Shown: positions 1 to 11,380, numbered from the stretch's first letter. The stretch is 64,000 nucleotides of DNA from Curvibacter sp. (GCA_020621965.1 JAHRYV010000001.1:62001-126000), one strand, 5' to 3'. Notes: a model not told the origin generated them from the letters alone. Numbers and translations are program-made.

Positions 1-917
<917 letters not shown>

Positions 918-940
918 GGGGCTCACCTGTGGGAATCGAA

Positions 941-1013
941 AGCAGGTGAGCGTCGTTGGGACATCCAAGCCTGACAGCACGGCGGGGTGCTGCTGCAACG
1001 CTCCTTGGATGGC
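941..1013 (-). ncRNA. SAH (S-adenosylhomocysteine) riboswitch upstream of metH2
   Basis: Minus-strand CATCCAAGGAGCGTTGCAGC...CAGGCTTGGATG...AACGACGCTCACCTG: P1 pairing CATCCAAG/CTTGGATG, GGAGCGUUGCA core and GAGCGU/ACGCUC pseudoknot, matching the SAH riboswitch class found upstream of metH/ahcY. Confidence 0.88.
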
Positions 1014-1071
1014 GGTATTTTACAGGGGCCGGCCCGCGCCCGGTGTCCGGCCCCCCGGAGACGGCGCCGCC

Positions 1072-1671
1072 TCAGTAGTAGAACAGCATGCTGACGCCCA
1101 GGTGGCTGCCGTCGCGGGTTTCCGCGCTGCCGTTCACGCGCTTGAAGCTTTCGCTGACCAGTCGCACGCCCAGGCCCCAGCGGGCCTTGCGTTCCGCGCT
1201 GTAGGGCTGGAAGAAGTATTGCCCTTCCAGCACCACGCCCATGGTGCTCTCGTAGGCGCCGGGCGTCACCACGGTGAGGCCCGCGCCGGTGGCCGTGAGT
1301 TCGGCGTTCTGCGCCTTGCGCACGCCGCCGCCGAGGCGGAATTTTTCGCTCATGTCATAAAAGGCCAGCAGTTCGACCGGCGAGCGTTTGAAGGCGATCT
1401 CGCCGTTGTCGGCATTGGTCTGGTCGACATGGCTGCCGAACGTCGCCTGCAGCGTGAGCGCGTCCGTCACCCTGACGTCGGCCCCCAGCGCCAGGATCAG
1501 GCCGCTGCCGGCGCTGACGCGGTACGAGGTGCCGTTGGTGTAGTTCCCCGAGGCCAGCGTCGCGCCGCCAACGCTGTAGCCGAGATTGCCGTGGAAACGC
1601 ACCGTTGGCGCCTGGGCCTGTGCCAGCGTGCTGCCCAGGACGAGCATGGAACCGATCAACCAGTTTTTCAT
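1072..1671 (-). CDS. Outer-membrane beta-barrel-like protein with signal peptide
   Basis: MKNWLIGSMLVLGSTLAQAQA signal peptide, alternating beta-strand-like sequence, terminal SMLFYY. Confidence 0.7.
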   Translation of the reverse strand: MKNWLIGSMLVLGSTLAQAQAPTVRFHGNLGYSVGGATLASGNYTNGTSYRVSAGSGLILALGADVRVTDALTLQATFGSHVDQTNADNGEIAFKRSPVELLAFYDMSEKFRLGGGVRKAQNAELTATGAGLTVVTPGAYESTMGVVLEGQYFFQPYSAERKARWGLGVRLVSESFKRVNGSAETRDGSHLGVSMLFYY

Positions 1672-1819
1672 TGTTACCCCTTGAGTCGATTGAATAAATA
1701 GGAATCTGATTTTTCCATGGCGTTTGTCGATACCCAAGCGCACCCCGCTTGCGGACGCGATCGGCGTTGCAGCGGCGCCACCATCCCGGTGGGCCGGACG
1801 GGCGCGCGGGCGTCGCAGC

Positions 1820-2878
1820 TCAGGTCCGCAGGGTGTGTAGCGGGATCACCGGGCGCGCCGGCGTCGGCCCGGCCTGCACGGCGCGCGCGCGCAGCTGGCC
1901 GCAGCCGGCGTCGACGTCCTGGCCCGCCGACTGCCGCAGCTTGGTCAGGATGCCGCGCGCGTGCAGGCGGCGCGCCAGGGCCGCAGCCTGCTGCGGCTCC
2001 GGGCGCCGGTAGGGCATGCCGTCGACCGCGTTGTAGGGAATCAGGTTGAGGATGGCGTACTTGCCGTGCAGCAGGCGCACCAGGCCGTCGACTTCCTCGT
2101 CGGTGTCGTTGATGCCCGCCAGCAGGGTCCACTGGTACTGGATGGGATAGCCGCTGGCACGCGCATAGTGTTCACCGGCGTCGACCAGTTCTTCCGGGGT
2201 CAGCCGCGGAGCCCGCGGCAACAATTGCGCGCGCAGGTCGGCGCGTGTCGTGTGCAGGGACAGCGCCAGCGCCGGCTTGACGCGGCCCTGCGGCAAGGCC
2301 TCGAACACGCGCGGGTCGCCCACGGTGGAGAACACCAGGTTCTTGTGCCCGATATCGCCGGCCGTGCCCAGCAGGTCGATGGCCTCCAGCACATTGTCCA
2401 GGTTGTGCGCCGGCTCGCCCATGCCCATGAAGACCACACGCCGCACGGGCCGGCGGGTGCGCGCCAGCGCCACCTGGGCCACGATCTCGGCGCTGCCGAG
2501 CTGGCGCACCAGCCCCGTGGTGCCGGTCATGCAGAACAGACAGCCCACGGCACAGCCCACCTGGGTGGAAACGCACAGGGCCGGCGTGCGGCCGGGCGGC
2601 ATGAGCACACTCTCCACCAGCTGGCCGTCGGCCAGCGCCACCACCAGGCGCAACGAGCCGTCCACGCCCGGATGCTCGGAGACCAGGGTGCTCAGGCCGG
2701 CGAGTTCGCGCTCGATCCCGGGCAGGGCCAGGCGCAGCGGGGTGGGCAGGAAGTTTTCGATCGGCCGGCTGCCGTGGTTCTGCGGCAGGGCCTGCGACCA
2801 CAGGCGCAGCACGCGGTGCTCGTGGCGCGGGTTGGCACCGAGGGCGCGCAGGCGCTGGCGCAGGGCCTCGACGCGCAT
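1820..2878 (-). CDS. RlmN/Cfr-like radical SAM RNA methyltransferase paralogue
   Basis: CVSTQVGCAVGCLFC radical-SAM motif, VVFMGMGEPAHNLDNV, LSLHTTRADLR, RQSAGQDVDAGCGQL. Confidence 0.85.
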   Translation of the reverse strand: MRVEALRQRLRALGANPRHEHRVLRLWSQALPQNHGSRPIENFLPTPLRLALPGIERELAGLSTLVSEHPGVDGSLRLVVALADGQLVESVLMPPGRTPALCVSTQVGCAVGCLFCMTGTTGLVRQLGSAEIVAQVALARTRRPVRRVVFMGMGEPAHNLDNVLEAIDLLGTAGDIGHKNLVFSTVGDPRVFEALPQGRVKPALALSLHTTRADLRAQLLPRAPRLTPEELVDAGEHYARASGYPIQYQWTLLAGINDTDEEVDGLVRLLHGKYAILNLIPYNAVDGMPYRRPEPQQAAALARRLHARGILTKLRQSAGQDVDAGCGQLRARAVQAGPTPARPVIPLHTLRT

Positions 2879-2897
2879 GCTGCGGCCCCGGGCGACC

Positions 2898-3977
2898 TCA
2901 GGCCGCTTCCTGGTAAAACGGCCCGGCGCTGCCCAGCACGCGCGTAGCCAGCGGCGCCACGGCGTTGTGGATGGAGGCGATGTGCTCGGGTGTGGTGCCG
3001 CAGCAGCCGCCGACGATGTTGACCAGGCCCTCGGACGCGAATTCGCGCAGCAGGCGGCTGGTGACCTCGGGCGTCTCGTCGAAGCCGGTCTCGCTCATGG
3101 GGTTGGGCAGGCCAGCGTTCGGGTAGCAGCTGATGTAGGTGTCGCTCGCCACACGCGCCAGCTCCTGGATGTAGGGACGCATCAGCGCGGCGCCAAGCGC
3201 GCAGTTCAGGCCCACGGCCAGGGGCTGGGCGTGACGCACGCTGTGCCAGAAGGCGGCGACGGTCTGGCCGCTGAGGATGCGGCCCGAGGCGTCGGTCACC
3301 GTGCCGCTGATGATGAGGGGCAGGCGCTCACCCGACTTTTCGAAGTACTCGTCGATGGCGAACAGCGCGGCCTTGGCGTTGAGGGTGTCGAAGATGGTTT
3401 CCACCAGCAGCACGTCGGCGCCGCCTTCGACCAGGGCCTCGACCTGCTCGTAGTAGGCCGCCCGCAGCTCCTCGAAGCTGGTATTGCGCGCACCAGGGTC
3501 GTTCACATCCGGGCTGATGCTCGCGGTCTTGGGCGTGGGGCCGAGGGCCCCGGCGACAAAACGCGGATGGTCCGGCGTGCTGTACTTGTCACAGGCCTCG
3601 CGCGCGATGCGGGCCGAGGCCAGGTTCATCTCGCGCGCCAGGTGGGCCATGTCGTAGTCGGCCTGGGCCACGGTGGTGGCGCCGAAGGTGTTGGTCTCGA
3701 CCAGGTCGGCGCCGGCGGCGAGGTAACCCTCGTGGATGTCGCGGATGATGTCCGGTCGCGTCAGCGACAGCAGCTCGTTGTTGCCCTTGACGTCCTTGTG
3801 GAAGTCCTTGAAGCGCCCGCCGGCCGCGCCGGGGCCGGCGTAACCTTCCCCGCGGTACTGGGCCTCGTTCAGCTTGAAGCGCTGGATCATGGTGCCCATG
3901 GCGCCGTCCAGGACGACGATGCGGCGGGCCAGGATACCGGGCAGGGCTTGGGCGCGGGTGTAGTGCAGCGGTTTCAT
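2898..3977 (-). CDS. metH: Methionine synthase, homocysteine S-methyltransferase half
   Basis: [44 protein letters not shown]...; C-terminal [15 protein letters not shown] zinc motif. Confidence 0.93.
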   Translation of the reverse strand: MKPLHYTRAQALPGILARRIVVLDGAMGTMIQRFKLNEAQYRGEGYAGPGAAGGRFKDFHKDVKGNNELLSLTRPDIIRDIHEGYLAAGADLVETNTFGATTVAQADYDMAHLAREMNLASARIAREACDKYSTPDHPRFVAGALGPTPKTASISPDVNDPGARNTSFEELRAAYYEQVEALVEGGADVLLVETIFDTLNAKAALFAIDEYFEKSGERLPLIISGTVTDASGRILSGQTVAAFWHSVRHAQPLAVGLNCALGAALMRPYIQELARVASDTYISCYPNAGLPNPMSETGFDETPEVTSRLLREFASEGLVNIVGGCCGTTPEHIASIHNAVAPLATRVLGSAGPFYQEAA

Positions 3978-4047
3978 AGCCCTCCATTGTAGAAAGGCCG
4001 GCCGCGTTGCCTCGGATCGGCCGCAAAACCCGGGACAATAGCGGGCT

Positions 4048-4443
4048 ATGAAACACCTGATGCCCCAGGAAGCCTGGGCGTTCCTGCAGCAAGAGCCGGC
4101 GGCGCTGTTCATCGACGTGCGCATGGAGATCGAGTCCCTCTACGTCGGCCGCCCGCCCGGCGTGATCAACATCCCCTGGTACGAATACCCGGAACTCAAA
4201 CCCGATCCGGCGGCTTTCCTGGCCGCCGTCGCACGCGAGACCGGCGGCGACACGGCGCGCCCGCTGGTCCTGTTGTGCCGCAGCGGCAAGCGCACGCTGG
4301 ATGCCGGCCAGGTGCTGGGCCAGGCCGGCTACGCCCGGGTCTACAACGTGATGCACGGCTTCGAGGGCGACCTGAACGACGACTTCCGGCGCTCCACGCT
4401 CAACGGCTGGCGTTTCGACGGCCTACCCTGGGAGCAGATGTGA
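4048..4443 (+). CDS. Rhodanese-like domain protein
   Basis: FIDVRMEIE...[18 protein letters not shown], active-site CRSGKRT loop. Confidence 0.9.
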   Translation: MKHLMPQEAWAFLQQEPAALFIDVRMEIESLYVGRPPGVINIPWYEYPELKPDPAAFLAAVARETGGDTARPLVLLCRSGKRTLDAGQVLGQAGYARVYNVMHGFEGDLNDDFRRSTLNGWRFDGLPWEQM

Positions 4444-4470
4444 ACGCGCTCCAGGCAGGCGGTTGCTAAG

Positions 4471-6327
4471 TTGAGCTCACTGCCCGTGTTGCCTCACGAC
4501 ATCCTGCGCCAGGTCTTCGGCTACGAGGCCTTTCGCGGCCCGCAGCAGGCCATCGTCGAACACGTGGTGGGCGGCGGCGATGCGCTGGTGCTCATGCCCA
4601 CCGGCGGCGGCAAGTCGCTGTGCTACCAGATCCCGGCTATCGCGCGCCAGCAGGCGGGGCAGGGCATCACCGTGGTCGTCTCGCCGCTGATCGCGCTGAT
4701 GCACGACCAGGTCGGCGCCCTGCACGAGGCGGGCGTCGAGGCGGCCTTCCTCAACTCCAGCCTGTCGGGCGAGGAGGCCGCACAGGTGGAAAAGCGCCTG
4801 CTGCGCGGCGAGATCACCCTGCTGTATGCGGCGCCGGAGCGCGTGACCACGCCGCGCTTCCTGGCCCAGCTGGACTCGCTGGCCGAGCGCGGCCAGCTGG
4901 CGCTGTTTGCCATCGACGAGGCGCATTGCGTGAGCCAGTGGGGCCACGACTTCCGGCCCGAGTACCGCGCGCTGACCGTGCTGCACGAGCGCTACCCCGG
5001 CGTGCCGCGCCTGGCCCTCACCGCCACCGCCGATGCATTGACGCGCGCGGACATCGTGGAGCGCCTGCAGCTGGAGCAGGCCCGGCAATTCGTCAGCAGC
5101 TTCGACCGCCCCAACATCCGCTACACCATCGTCGAGAAGAAGGACGCCCTGACCCAGCTGCTGCGCTTCATCGAACGCGAACACGCGGACGACGCCGGCA
5201 TCGTCTACTGCCAGTCGCGCAAGCGGGTGGAGGACGTGGCGGCTTCGCTGTGCGAGGCCGGCCTGAAAGCCCTGCCTTATCACGCCGGCCTGGACGCGAC
5301 CGTGCGACAGCGGAACCAGGATCGTTTCCTGCGCGAAGAAGGGCTGGTGATGGTGGCGACCATCGCCTTCGGCATGGGCATTGATAAACCCGACGTGCGT
5401 TTTGTCGCCCACCTGGACATGCCCAAGAACATCGAGGGCTATTACCAGGAGACCGGCCGCGCCGGCCGTGACGGCGCCGCCGCCGACGCCTGGATGGCCT
5501 ATGGCCTGCAGGACGTGGTGAACCAGCGCCGCATGATCGACGAGAGCCCGGCTGGCGAGGAGTTCAAGCAGGTCATGCGCGGCAAGCTCGACGCCCTGCT
5601 GGCCCTGGCCGAGGCCACCGACTGCCGGCGCGTGCGCCTGCTGGGCTACTTCGGCGAGCAGAGCCAGCCCTGCGGCAACTGCGACAACTGCCTGCACCCG
5701 CCGGCCGTGCAGGACGGCAGCGAGCTGGCGCGCAAGCTGCTCTCCTGCATCTACCGTGTGCAGCAGGCCAGCGGCATCAGCTTCGGCGCCGGCCACATCA
5801 TGGACATCCTGCGCGGCAAGCAGACCGAGAAGGTGAGCCAGTACGGCCATGAGCGACTGAGCACCTTCGGCATCGCCAAGGAGGCCGGCGAGAGCGAGCT
5901 GCGCGCCGTGCTGCGCCAGCTGATTGCCATCGGTGCGGTGGCGGTGGACGGCCAGGCCTTCAACACCCTGCGGCTGACCGAGGGCTCACGCGCTGTGCTC
6001 AAGGGCGACGTCAAGGTGCAGCTGCGCGAGTCGGTGGCCGCCGCGCCGGCCAAACGCAGCCGCCGCGGCACGGTGGCCGCGCCGGCGGCACAGGAACTGG
6101 GGGTGGATGACCAGGTGCGCTTCATCAATCTGAAGGCCTGGCGGGCCGAGGTGGCGCGCGAGCACAACCTGCCGGCCTATGTGATCTTTCACGACGCCAC
6201 GCTGGCCGAGATTGCGCGGCGGCGCCCACAGACGCTGGACGACCTGCAGGGCATCAGCGGCATCGGCGCCAAGAAGCTCGAAGCCTATGGGGCCGACGTG
6301 TTGCGGGTGGTGGCAGACGGGGAGTGA
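4471..6327 (+). CDS. recQ: ATP-dependent DNA helicase RecQ (TTG start in ORF track)
   Basis: [42 protein letters not shown]-terminal HRDC domain. Confidence 0.96.
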   Translation: MSSLPVLPHDILRQVFGYEAFRGPQQAIVEHVVGGGDALVLMPTGGGKSLCYQIPAIARQQAGQGITVVVSPLIALMHDQVGALHEAGVEAAFLNSSLSGEEAAQVEKRLLRGEITLLYAAPERVTTPRFLAQLDSLAERGQLALFAIDEAHCVSQWGHDFRPEYRALTVLHERYPGVPRLALTATADALTRADIVERLQLEQARQFVSSFDRPNIRYTIVEKKDALTQLLRFIEREHADDAGIVYCQSRKRVEDVAASLCEAGLKALPYHAGLDATVRQRNQDRFLREEGLVMVATIAFGMGIDKPDVRFVAHLDMPKNIEGYYQETGRAGRDGAAADAWMAYGLQDVVNQRRMIDESPAGEEFKQVMRGKLDALLALAEATDCRRVRLLGYFGEQSQPCGNCDNCLHPPAVQDGSELARKLLSCIYRVQQASGISFGAGHIMDILRGKQTEKVSQYGHERLSTFGIAKEAGESELRAVLRQLIAIGAVAVDGQAFNTLRLTEGSRAVLKGDVKVQLRESVAAAPAKRSRRGTVAAPAAQELGVDDQVRFINLKAWRAEVAREHNLPAYVIFHDATLAEIARRRPQTLDDLQGISGIGAKKLEAYGADVLRVVADGE

Positions 6328-6366
6328 GCGGCGGCCTGCCGGCGCCAGGCGCAGGGCCCCGGGCGC

Positions 6367-6666
6367 TCAGTGGCGGTGGAAGCTGCTTTCGTAGGACAGG
6401 GCCGCGGCCGACATGGTGTTCTGCAGGCGCTCGATGGCGCGGCTGTGGCGCTGCACCTTGGAAGAATCGCGCAACTGCTGGCGGTGGTGCTGCATCAGCT
6501 TGTCGAACTTGGTACGGCAGGGGTCGAGCACGCCGGCCAGATGCAGGGCGATGTAGGCCACATGATCGGCATGGGTGTGGCGGAACTCGTCGGTCCACTG
6601 CTTGAAGAGTTGCCATTTGTAGGTGCCCTTTTCCGGCACCTTGATGAGGTCTTTACGCATGTTCAT
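6367..6666 (-). CDS. Hypothetical protein
   Basis: MNMRKDLIKVPEKGTYKWQLFKQWTDEFRHTHADHVAYIALHLAGVLDP...; complete ORF between recQ and the AAA gene. Confidence 0.6.
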   Translation of the reverse strand: MNMRKDLIKVPEKGTYKWQLFKQWTDEFRHTHADHVAYIALHLAGVLDPCRTKFDKLMQHHRQQLRDSSKVQRHSRAIERLQNTMSAAALSYESSFHRH

Positions 6667-6845
6667 ACATCCTCTGGTTGCGGGTCCAACGACTTTGGTC
6701 CGACTCCGGGGCCTACCCCCGGCGACCACTTCGTATCCCGCCCTGGACCTATCACGCCGCAGCCTGCCCCGCGGTTGACACGGGCGGGTCTTTTTTTGCC
6801 CGCCGCGGCGTTTCCGGACGTAACAATCCCCTGTGGATTACTCGG

Positions 6846-9170
6846 TTATTGCATGAAGCCGACGCTGCGCGCTTCGCGCACCTCGGGCTTGATGCGGTGT
6901 TCGGCTTCGAGCTGATCGAGGAATTCCAGCGCCTCGAAACCGGCCCCCAGGATGGCCGCCTGGCGCTGGACGGCGGCATAGTCGCCCAGGCAGAGCTGGT
7001 CCAGCCGGTCCAGCCGCTCCTGCAGCTCGGGCGTCAGCCGGTCCGCCTGGGCACCCAGGACTTCGGCCACGAACATGGCACGCCGCTGCTCGCGGGTCAG
7101 GGGCTTGAAACGGATCTTGAAGGTGAAGCGGCGCAGGGCCGCCTGGTCGATGCGGTCCATCAGGTTGGTGGTGCAGATGAAAACACCTTTGTGGCGCTCC
7201 ATGCCCTGCAGCATCTCGTTGACTTCGGTGACCTCGTAGGTGCGCTGGGCGCCCCGGCGGTCCTGCAGGAAGCTGTCGGCCTCATCGAGCAGGAGCACGG
7301 CGTTTTCGCTTTCGGCCTCGGCAAACATGGCGGCCATGTTCTGCTCCGTCTCGCCGATGAACTTGCTGATCAGGTCGCTGGCGCGGCGCATCAGCAGGGG
7401 GCGCCCCATCGTGTCGGCCAGATGGCGGGCCAGCGCGGTCTTGCCGCTGCCCGGCGGGCCGTAGAAGCACAGGCTGCCGTGGCCGCGCGCCTGCAGCGCC
7501 TGCACGATGCGCGGCAGCGGGAAGCGGCTTTCCACGTTGAGCAGGGCCAGGTCGTAGCGGGTGTCGGCGCTCTGGGCCGCGGCATGGTCGTGCCGGCTGC
7601 CCAGGGCATGGTCGGCGTTGCGCAGCTGGCGCTCGATCAGCGCCTCCAGGCTGTCGGAGGCCACGCCGGTCGGCGCGCCGATCAGACCGGCAAAACGCAC
7701 GGCGGTGTGGATCTGCGCCGGGGTCAGTCCCTTGCGAGCCACCAGCCGGGCCACGAAGGCGTCCGACACGGCCACCCCCTCCAGGGTCTTGCGCACCAGT
7801 TGCTCGCGCGCGCCCGGCGGCGGTGACTTCAACTCCAGGTGGTAGGCGAAACGGCGCCGGAAGGCCGGGTCGATCTGCTCGATGCGGTTGGTGACCCAGA
7901 CCGTGGGCACGGCATTGGACTCCAAAATCTGATTGACCCAGGCCTTGCCGCTGACGCTGGCGCTGGCTTGCGGTCCGCTTTTTTCGGCCCGCGCCAGCAA
8001 CTGGGCCGCCTCGCTGGACAGCGGCGGGAACACGTCTTCGACCTCGTCGAACAGCAGCGCCGCCTGAGCGCTGCCCTTGAGGAAGACCTGGGCGATCTGC
8101 AGCGAGCGGTAGCGTTCGCGCCCGCTGAGGGAGTTGCCGTCGCGGTCGGCGTACTCCACTTCGAACAGGTCCAGCCCGGCCGCCTGCGCGGCCACCTTGG
8201 CCAGCTCGGTCTTGCCGGTGCCCGGCGGCCCGTACAGCAGCACGTTGACCCCGACTTCGCGCCGCGCCACGGCGTGGCGCAGCAGGGTGCTGAGCATCTG
8301 CGCCTCCTCACCGACAAAGGTGAAGTCGTCCAGGGTCAGGCTGCTCTTGCTGGCGGGGCGGGTGAACACCGCCATCAGTTCGGCCTGGTCACGGTATTCG
8401 CGCATCAGCACCGGCGGCAGCTTCTCGCTGACCTTCATCAGGTCGGCCAGGTCGGTGATGTTGTGCTCGGAGATCAGGTTGTCGACCAGGCCGATGCGCT
8501 CGAGCCGGGAGCCGGCGCGCAGGGCCTCGCCCACCTCCTCGGCCTTCACGCCGGCCACTTCGGCGAGCACGGCGTAGGCCTCGGCCGCGTTGTTGACCTT
8601 GAACTCCACCAGCAGGCTGCGCAGCTCGCGCTGGTAACGCGTCAGCGTGCCGTACAGCAGCAGGGCGCGCTCGGCCTGGTTGAGCTGCAGCAGGCCGGCC
8701 AGGGCGTCGATGTTCTTCTGCACCAGGGTGGATTGCTTCTTCAGGGTCTGGCGCAGCCAGTCGCCGGTGGCGCCCAGCACGGCCAGCAGGTCGCGCGGCT
8801 GCTGCTTGGCATAGTCGTCCAGATAGAAGAACAGCGTGCCCTCCTCGTAGGGTCCGCGCCAGTCGCCGAAACGCGCCAGGAATTCGACCATGCTCAGGGC
8901 TTCGTGGCCGGCCCATTGCTCGCTGCCGGTGCAGCGCCGCGCCAGGTAGTCACGCAGGCGCTGCAGCACCGGCTGCGGCCAGATCAGATGGCGCCCGGTC
9001 AGTTCGATCACGCCGTGCAGGTCACGCCGCGCGTTGAAGCCGCCGCCCATGCGGCTCACCAGGGTCAGCACAAAATGCGAACACATCAGGTCCAGCACCG
9101 GCGCGTCGCGCAGGCCGGGCGAGACCAGCAGCGGCCCGTTCGCCTTGTCCATCAACAATCGCTTGACCAT
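6846..9170 (-). CDS. Large AAA+ ATPase with two AAA modules
   Basis: Two Walker A motifs (LLYGPPGTGKTELAK; CFYGPPGSGKTALAR) with Walker B LLFDEVEDVF and LLLDEADSF; about 300 aa N-terminal region of unclear family. Confidence 0.9.
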   Translation of the reverse strand: MVKRLLMDKANGPLLVSPGLRDAPVLDLMCSHFVLTLVSRMGGGFNARRDLHGVIELTGRHLIWPQPVLQRLRDYLARRCTGSEQWAGHEALSMVEFLARFGDWRGPYEEGTLFFYLDDYAKQQPRDLLAVLGATGDWLRQTLKKQSTLVQKNIDALAGLLQLNQAERALLLYGTLTRYQRELRSLLVEFKVNNAAEAYAVLAEVAGVKAEEVGEALRAGSRLERIGLVDNLISEHNITDLADLMKVSEKLPPVLMREYRDQAELMAVFTRPASKSSLTLDDFTFVGEEAQMLSTLLRHAVARREVGVNVLLYGPPGTGKTELAKVAAQAAGLDLFEVEYADRDGNSLSGRERYRSLQIAQVFLKGSAQAALLFDEVEDVFPPLSSEAAQLLARAEKSGPQASASVSGKAWVNQILESNAVPTVWVTNRIEQIDPAFRRRFAYHLELKSPPPGAREQLVRKTLEGVAVSDAFVARLVARKGLTPAQIHTAVRFAGLIGAPTGVASDSLEALIERQLRNADHALGSRHDHAAAQSADTRYDLALLNVESRFPLPRIVQALQARGHGSLCFYGPPGSGKTALARHLADTMGRPLLMRRASDLISKFIGETEQNMAAMFAEAESENAVLLLDEADSFLQDRRGAQRTYEVTEVNEMLQGMERHKGVFICTTNLMDRIDQAALRRFTFKIRFKPLTREQRRAMFVAEVLGAQADRLTPELQERLDRLDQLCLGDYAAVQRQAAILGAGFEALEFLDQLEAEHRIKPEVREARSVGFMQ

Positions 9171-9379
9171 TCAACGCCCTCCCTACGGATCAGCGCCCTT
9201 GACGGACCCACGATAGCTCAGACGCCGGGCGCTGGGAAGTCCCCCGGGGCGTCCGGGGCCGGCGCCCGGGCGGCTCCGCCTCTGCCGGACCCGGGCACCC
9301 CCGGGCAAATGCCGGTGTCGGCAGCGGGGCAACTATGTAAAATCCGGGGTATCGGATACCAGATCAACGAGGAAACACC

Positions 9380-9517
9380 ATGTCCCACCAGCCCCAGAAC
9401 CAAGCCCACAGCGTCGACCCCATCGAGAGCCTCGTGCATTCGATCCCGGTGGTCATCCCGGTGCTCGGCGGCCTGATGATGTTCCTGCTCGCCTTCATCG
9501 CCATCTCCATGGGCTGA
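9380..9517 (+). CDS. Small single-TM protein (45 aa)
   Basis: MSHQPQNQAHSVDPIESLVHSIPVVIPVLGGLMMFLLAFIAISMG*; GAGGAAA RBS-like sequence before ATG; below the ORF-track cutoff. Confidence 0.7.
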   Translation: MSHQPQNQAHSVDPIESLVHSIPVVIPVLGGLMMFLLAFIAISMG

Positions 9518-9542
9518 ACGCCCTCAGCCCGGCGCGCGGCGC

Positions 9543-10700
9543 TCAGCCGCCGGTGCGCTGCGGCATGATGTGGATCCCCTGCAAGGGGATCTGCACCACC
9601 AGTTTCCCCCCGACCACGGCCTGCAGGCGCCTGAGTTGCGCAGTCGACAGGTTCAGCGTCAGTTTTTCCGCCGGCAGTTGTTCGGGCACCAGCGTGCACA
9701 GGCTGGTTTCGCCCAGCGCCAGCGTTTCCCGCAGTTCGCAGACCAGCCAGTTCGACGGTTCGCCCGCCGGCCGGGGCGCATCGGGCGCGTGCACGTCCAC
9801 ATGTGCGCCGACCAGCACCCAGGTCACGGCCACGCCGTCGTCCAGGCGATGCTTGTCGATCACCTGCAGCGCCAGCGCCCGACCGCTGCCGTCTTCCCAG
9901 ACCAGTACCCCGGTATCACCGTCTCGGCGCTGAAACCGTCCACGGAAATGATTCTGGATGCCCACCAGGTCGGCCACCCGGGCGTTGCGCGGGCTGGAAA
10001 ACACCCGCTCGGGCGGGCCGCTTTGCAGGGTCTGGCCGGCGTCCACGATCACCACCCGGTCGGCCAGGCGGCGCGCCTCGGCCAGATCATGGGTGACCAG
10101 CACCATGGGCGTGGAGACCTCCTGGCGCAGGACCGCCAGTTCGCGGTAAAGCGTCTGGCGCGTCGGCGCATCGACGGCGGAAAAGGGCTCGTCCAGCAGC
10201 AGCACGCCGGGGCGCTGCGTGCCACCGTCCAAGGGACGGGTGATGCGGCGCAGGGCGCGGGCCAGCGCCACGCGCTGCTGCTGGCCGCCGGAGAGCTGGG
10301 CAGGCCGGCGCTGCTCCAGCCCGGCGAGCCCCAGCCGCTCGAACAGCGCACGCAAGGAGGCGTCGTGCCGGATGTCCAGGCTGGACGGGCAGGCCACGGC
10401 GACGTTCTGCAGCGCGCTCAGATGCGGAAACAGCGCATAGTGCTGGAACACCAGACCGACGCGGCGCTGCTGCGGCGTCAGGTGCACGGCGCGGGCACTG
10501 TCGAACCAGACTTCGTCACCGACCTGCACCGTGCCGGCGAGTTGCGGCGCCCGCAGCAGACCGGCCACGGCGCGCAGCAACGAGGTCTTGCCGCTGCCCG
10601 AGGGGCCGACCAGAGCGATCAGCTCGCCGGCCGCGCACTCGAACTCGGCGGCCAGCGGGATCGGCGCCGCATTGTGCAGACGGACCTGCAGACTGGGCAT
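9543..10700 (-). CDS. modC: Molybdate ABC transporter ATP-binding protein
   Basis: LVGPSGSGKTSLLRAVAG, LSGGQQQRVALARAL, C-terminal TOBE-like region; adjacent to modB/modA. Confidence 0.88.
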   Translation of the reverse strand: MPSLQVRLHNAAPIPLAAEFECAAGELIALVGPSGSGKTSLLRAVAGLLRAPQLAGTVQVGDEVWFDSARAVHLTPQQRRVGLVFQHYALFPHLSALQNVAVACPSSLDIRHDASLRALFERLGLAGLEQRRPAQLSGGQQQRVALARALRRITRPLDGGTQRPGVLLLDEPFSAVDAPTRQTLYRELAVLRQEVSTPMVLVTHDLAEARRLADRVVIVDAGQTLQSGPPERVFSSPRNARVADLVGIQNHFRGRFQRRDGDTGVLVWEDGSGRALALQVIDKHRLDDGVAVTWVLVGAHVDVHAPDAPRPAGEPSNWLVCELRETLALGETSLCTLVPEQLPAEKLTLNLSTAQLRRLQAVVGGKLVVQIPLQGIHIMPQRTGG

Positions 10701-11380
10701 CAGCGCTCCTGCAGGCTGCGCGCGCCGGCTTGGCGGCGGTCGGCGGCAAAAACGAGGGCCAGCGCCAGCAGCGACAACAGCACCAGCGCCAGCGCCATGC
10801 TGTGCGCCCCCGCCAGGTCGAAGGCCTGGACCCGGTCGTAGACGGCCACGCTCAGCGTGCGGGTCTCGCCCGGGATGCTGCCGCCCACCATCAGGACCAC
10901 GCCGAATTCGCCCAGGGTGTGGGCCACGGTCAGCGCCACACCGGCCAGCAGGCCGGGCCAGGCCAGCGGCAGTTCGATGCGCCAGAAGGTCTGCCAGACG
11001 CTCAGGCCGCTGACCCAGGCCGCTTCGCGCAAGCTGTTTGGCAACGCCGCGAAGGCGCGCTGGATGGGTTGCACCATGAAGGGCAGGTTGACCAGCAGAC
11101 TGGCCAGCAGCAGGCCTTCAAAGCTGAACACCAGCTGCAGGCCCAGCCCCTGCGCCAGCCAGGCGCCCAGCGCCGAGCCCTGGCCGAAGGCCAGCAGCAG
11201 ATAGAAACCGATCACGGTGGGGGGCAGCAGCAGCGGCAGCATCAGCAGCGCCTCCACCAGCGGTTTGCCACGCCGGCTGGTCAGCGCCAGCCAGCGCGCC
11301 AGCAGCAGGCCCGGCGGCAGCAGCAGCAACGCCGTGGCCGCGGCGAGCAGCAGGGAGACACGGGCGGCCTGGTAATCCAT
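10700..11380 (-). CDS. modB: Molybdate ABC transporter permease
   Basis: MDYQAARVSLLLAAATALLLLPPG...LPLLLPPTVIGFYLLLAFG...HTLGEFGVVLMVGGSIPGETRTLSVAVYD; TGATG overlap with modC. Confidence 0.9.
   Translation of the reverse strand: MDYQAARVSLLLAAATALLLLPPGLLLARWLALTSRRGKPLVEALLMLPLLLPPTVIGFYLLLAFGQGSALGAWLAQGLGLQLVFSFEGLLLASLLVNLPFMVQPIQRAFAALPNSLREAAWVSGLSVWQTFWRIELPLAWPGLLAGVALTVAHTLGEFGVVLMVGGSIPGETRTLSVAVYDRVQAFDLAGAHSMALALVLLSLLALALVFAADRRQAGARSLQER

Noticed and set aside
9230-9340. Very GC-rich stretch with several CCCGGG palindromes upstream of the AAA gene
   Set aside because: Short palindromes are expected at this base composition; no clear paired structure or terminator tail.
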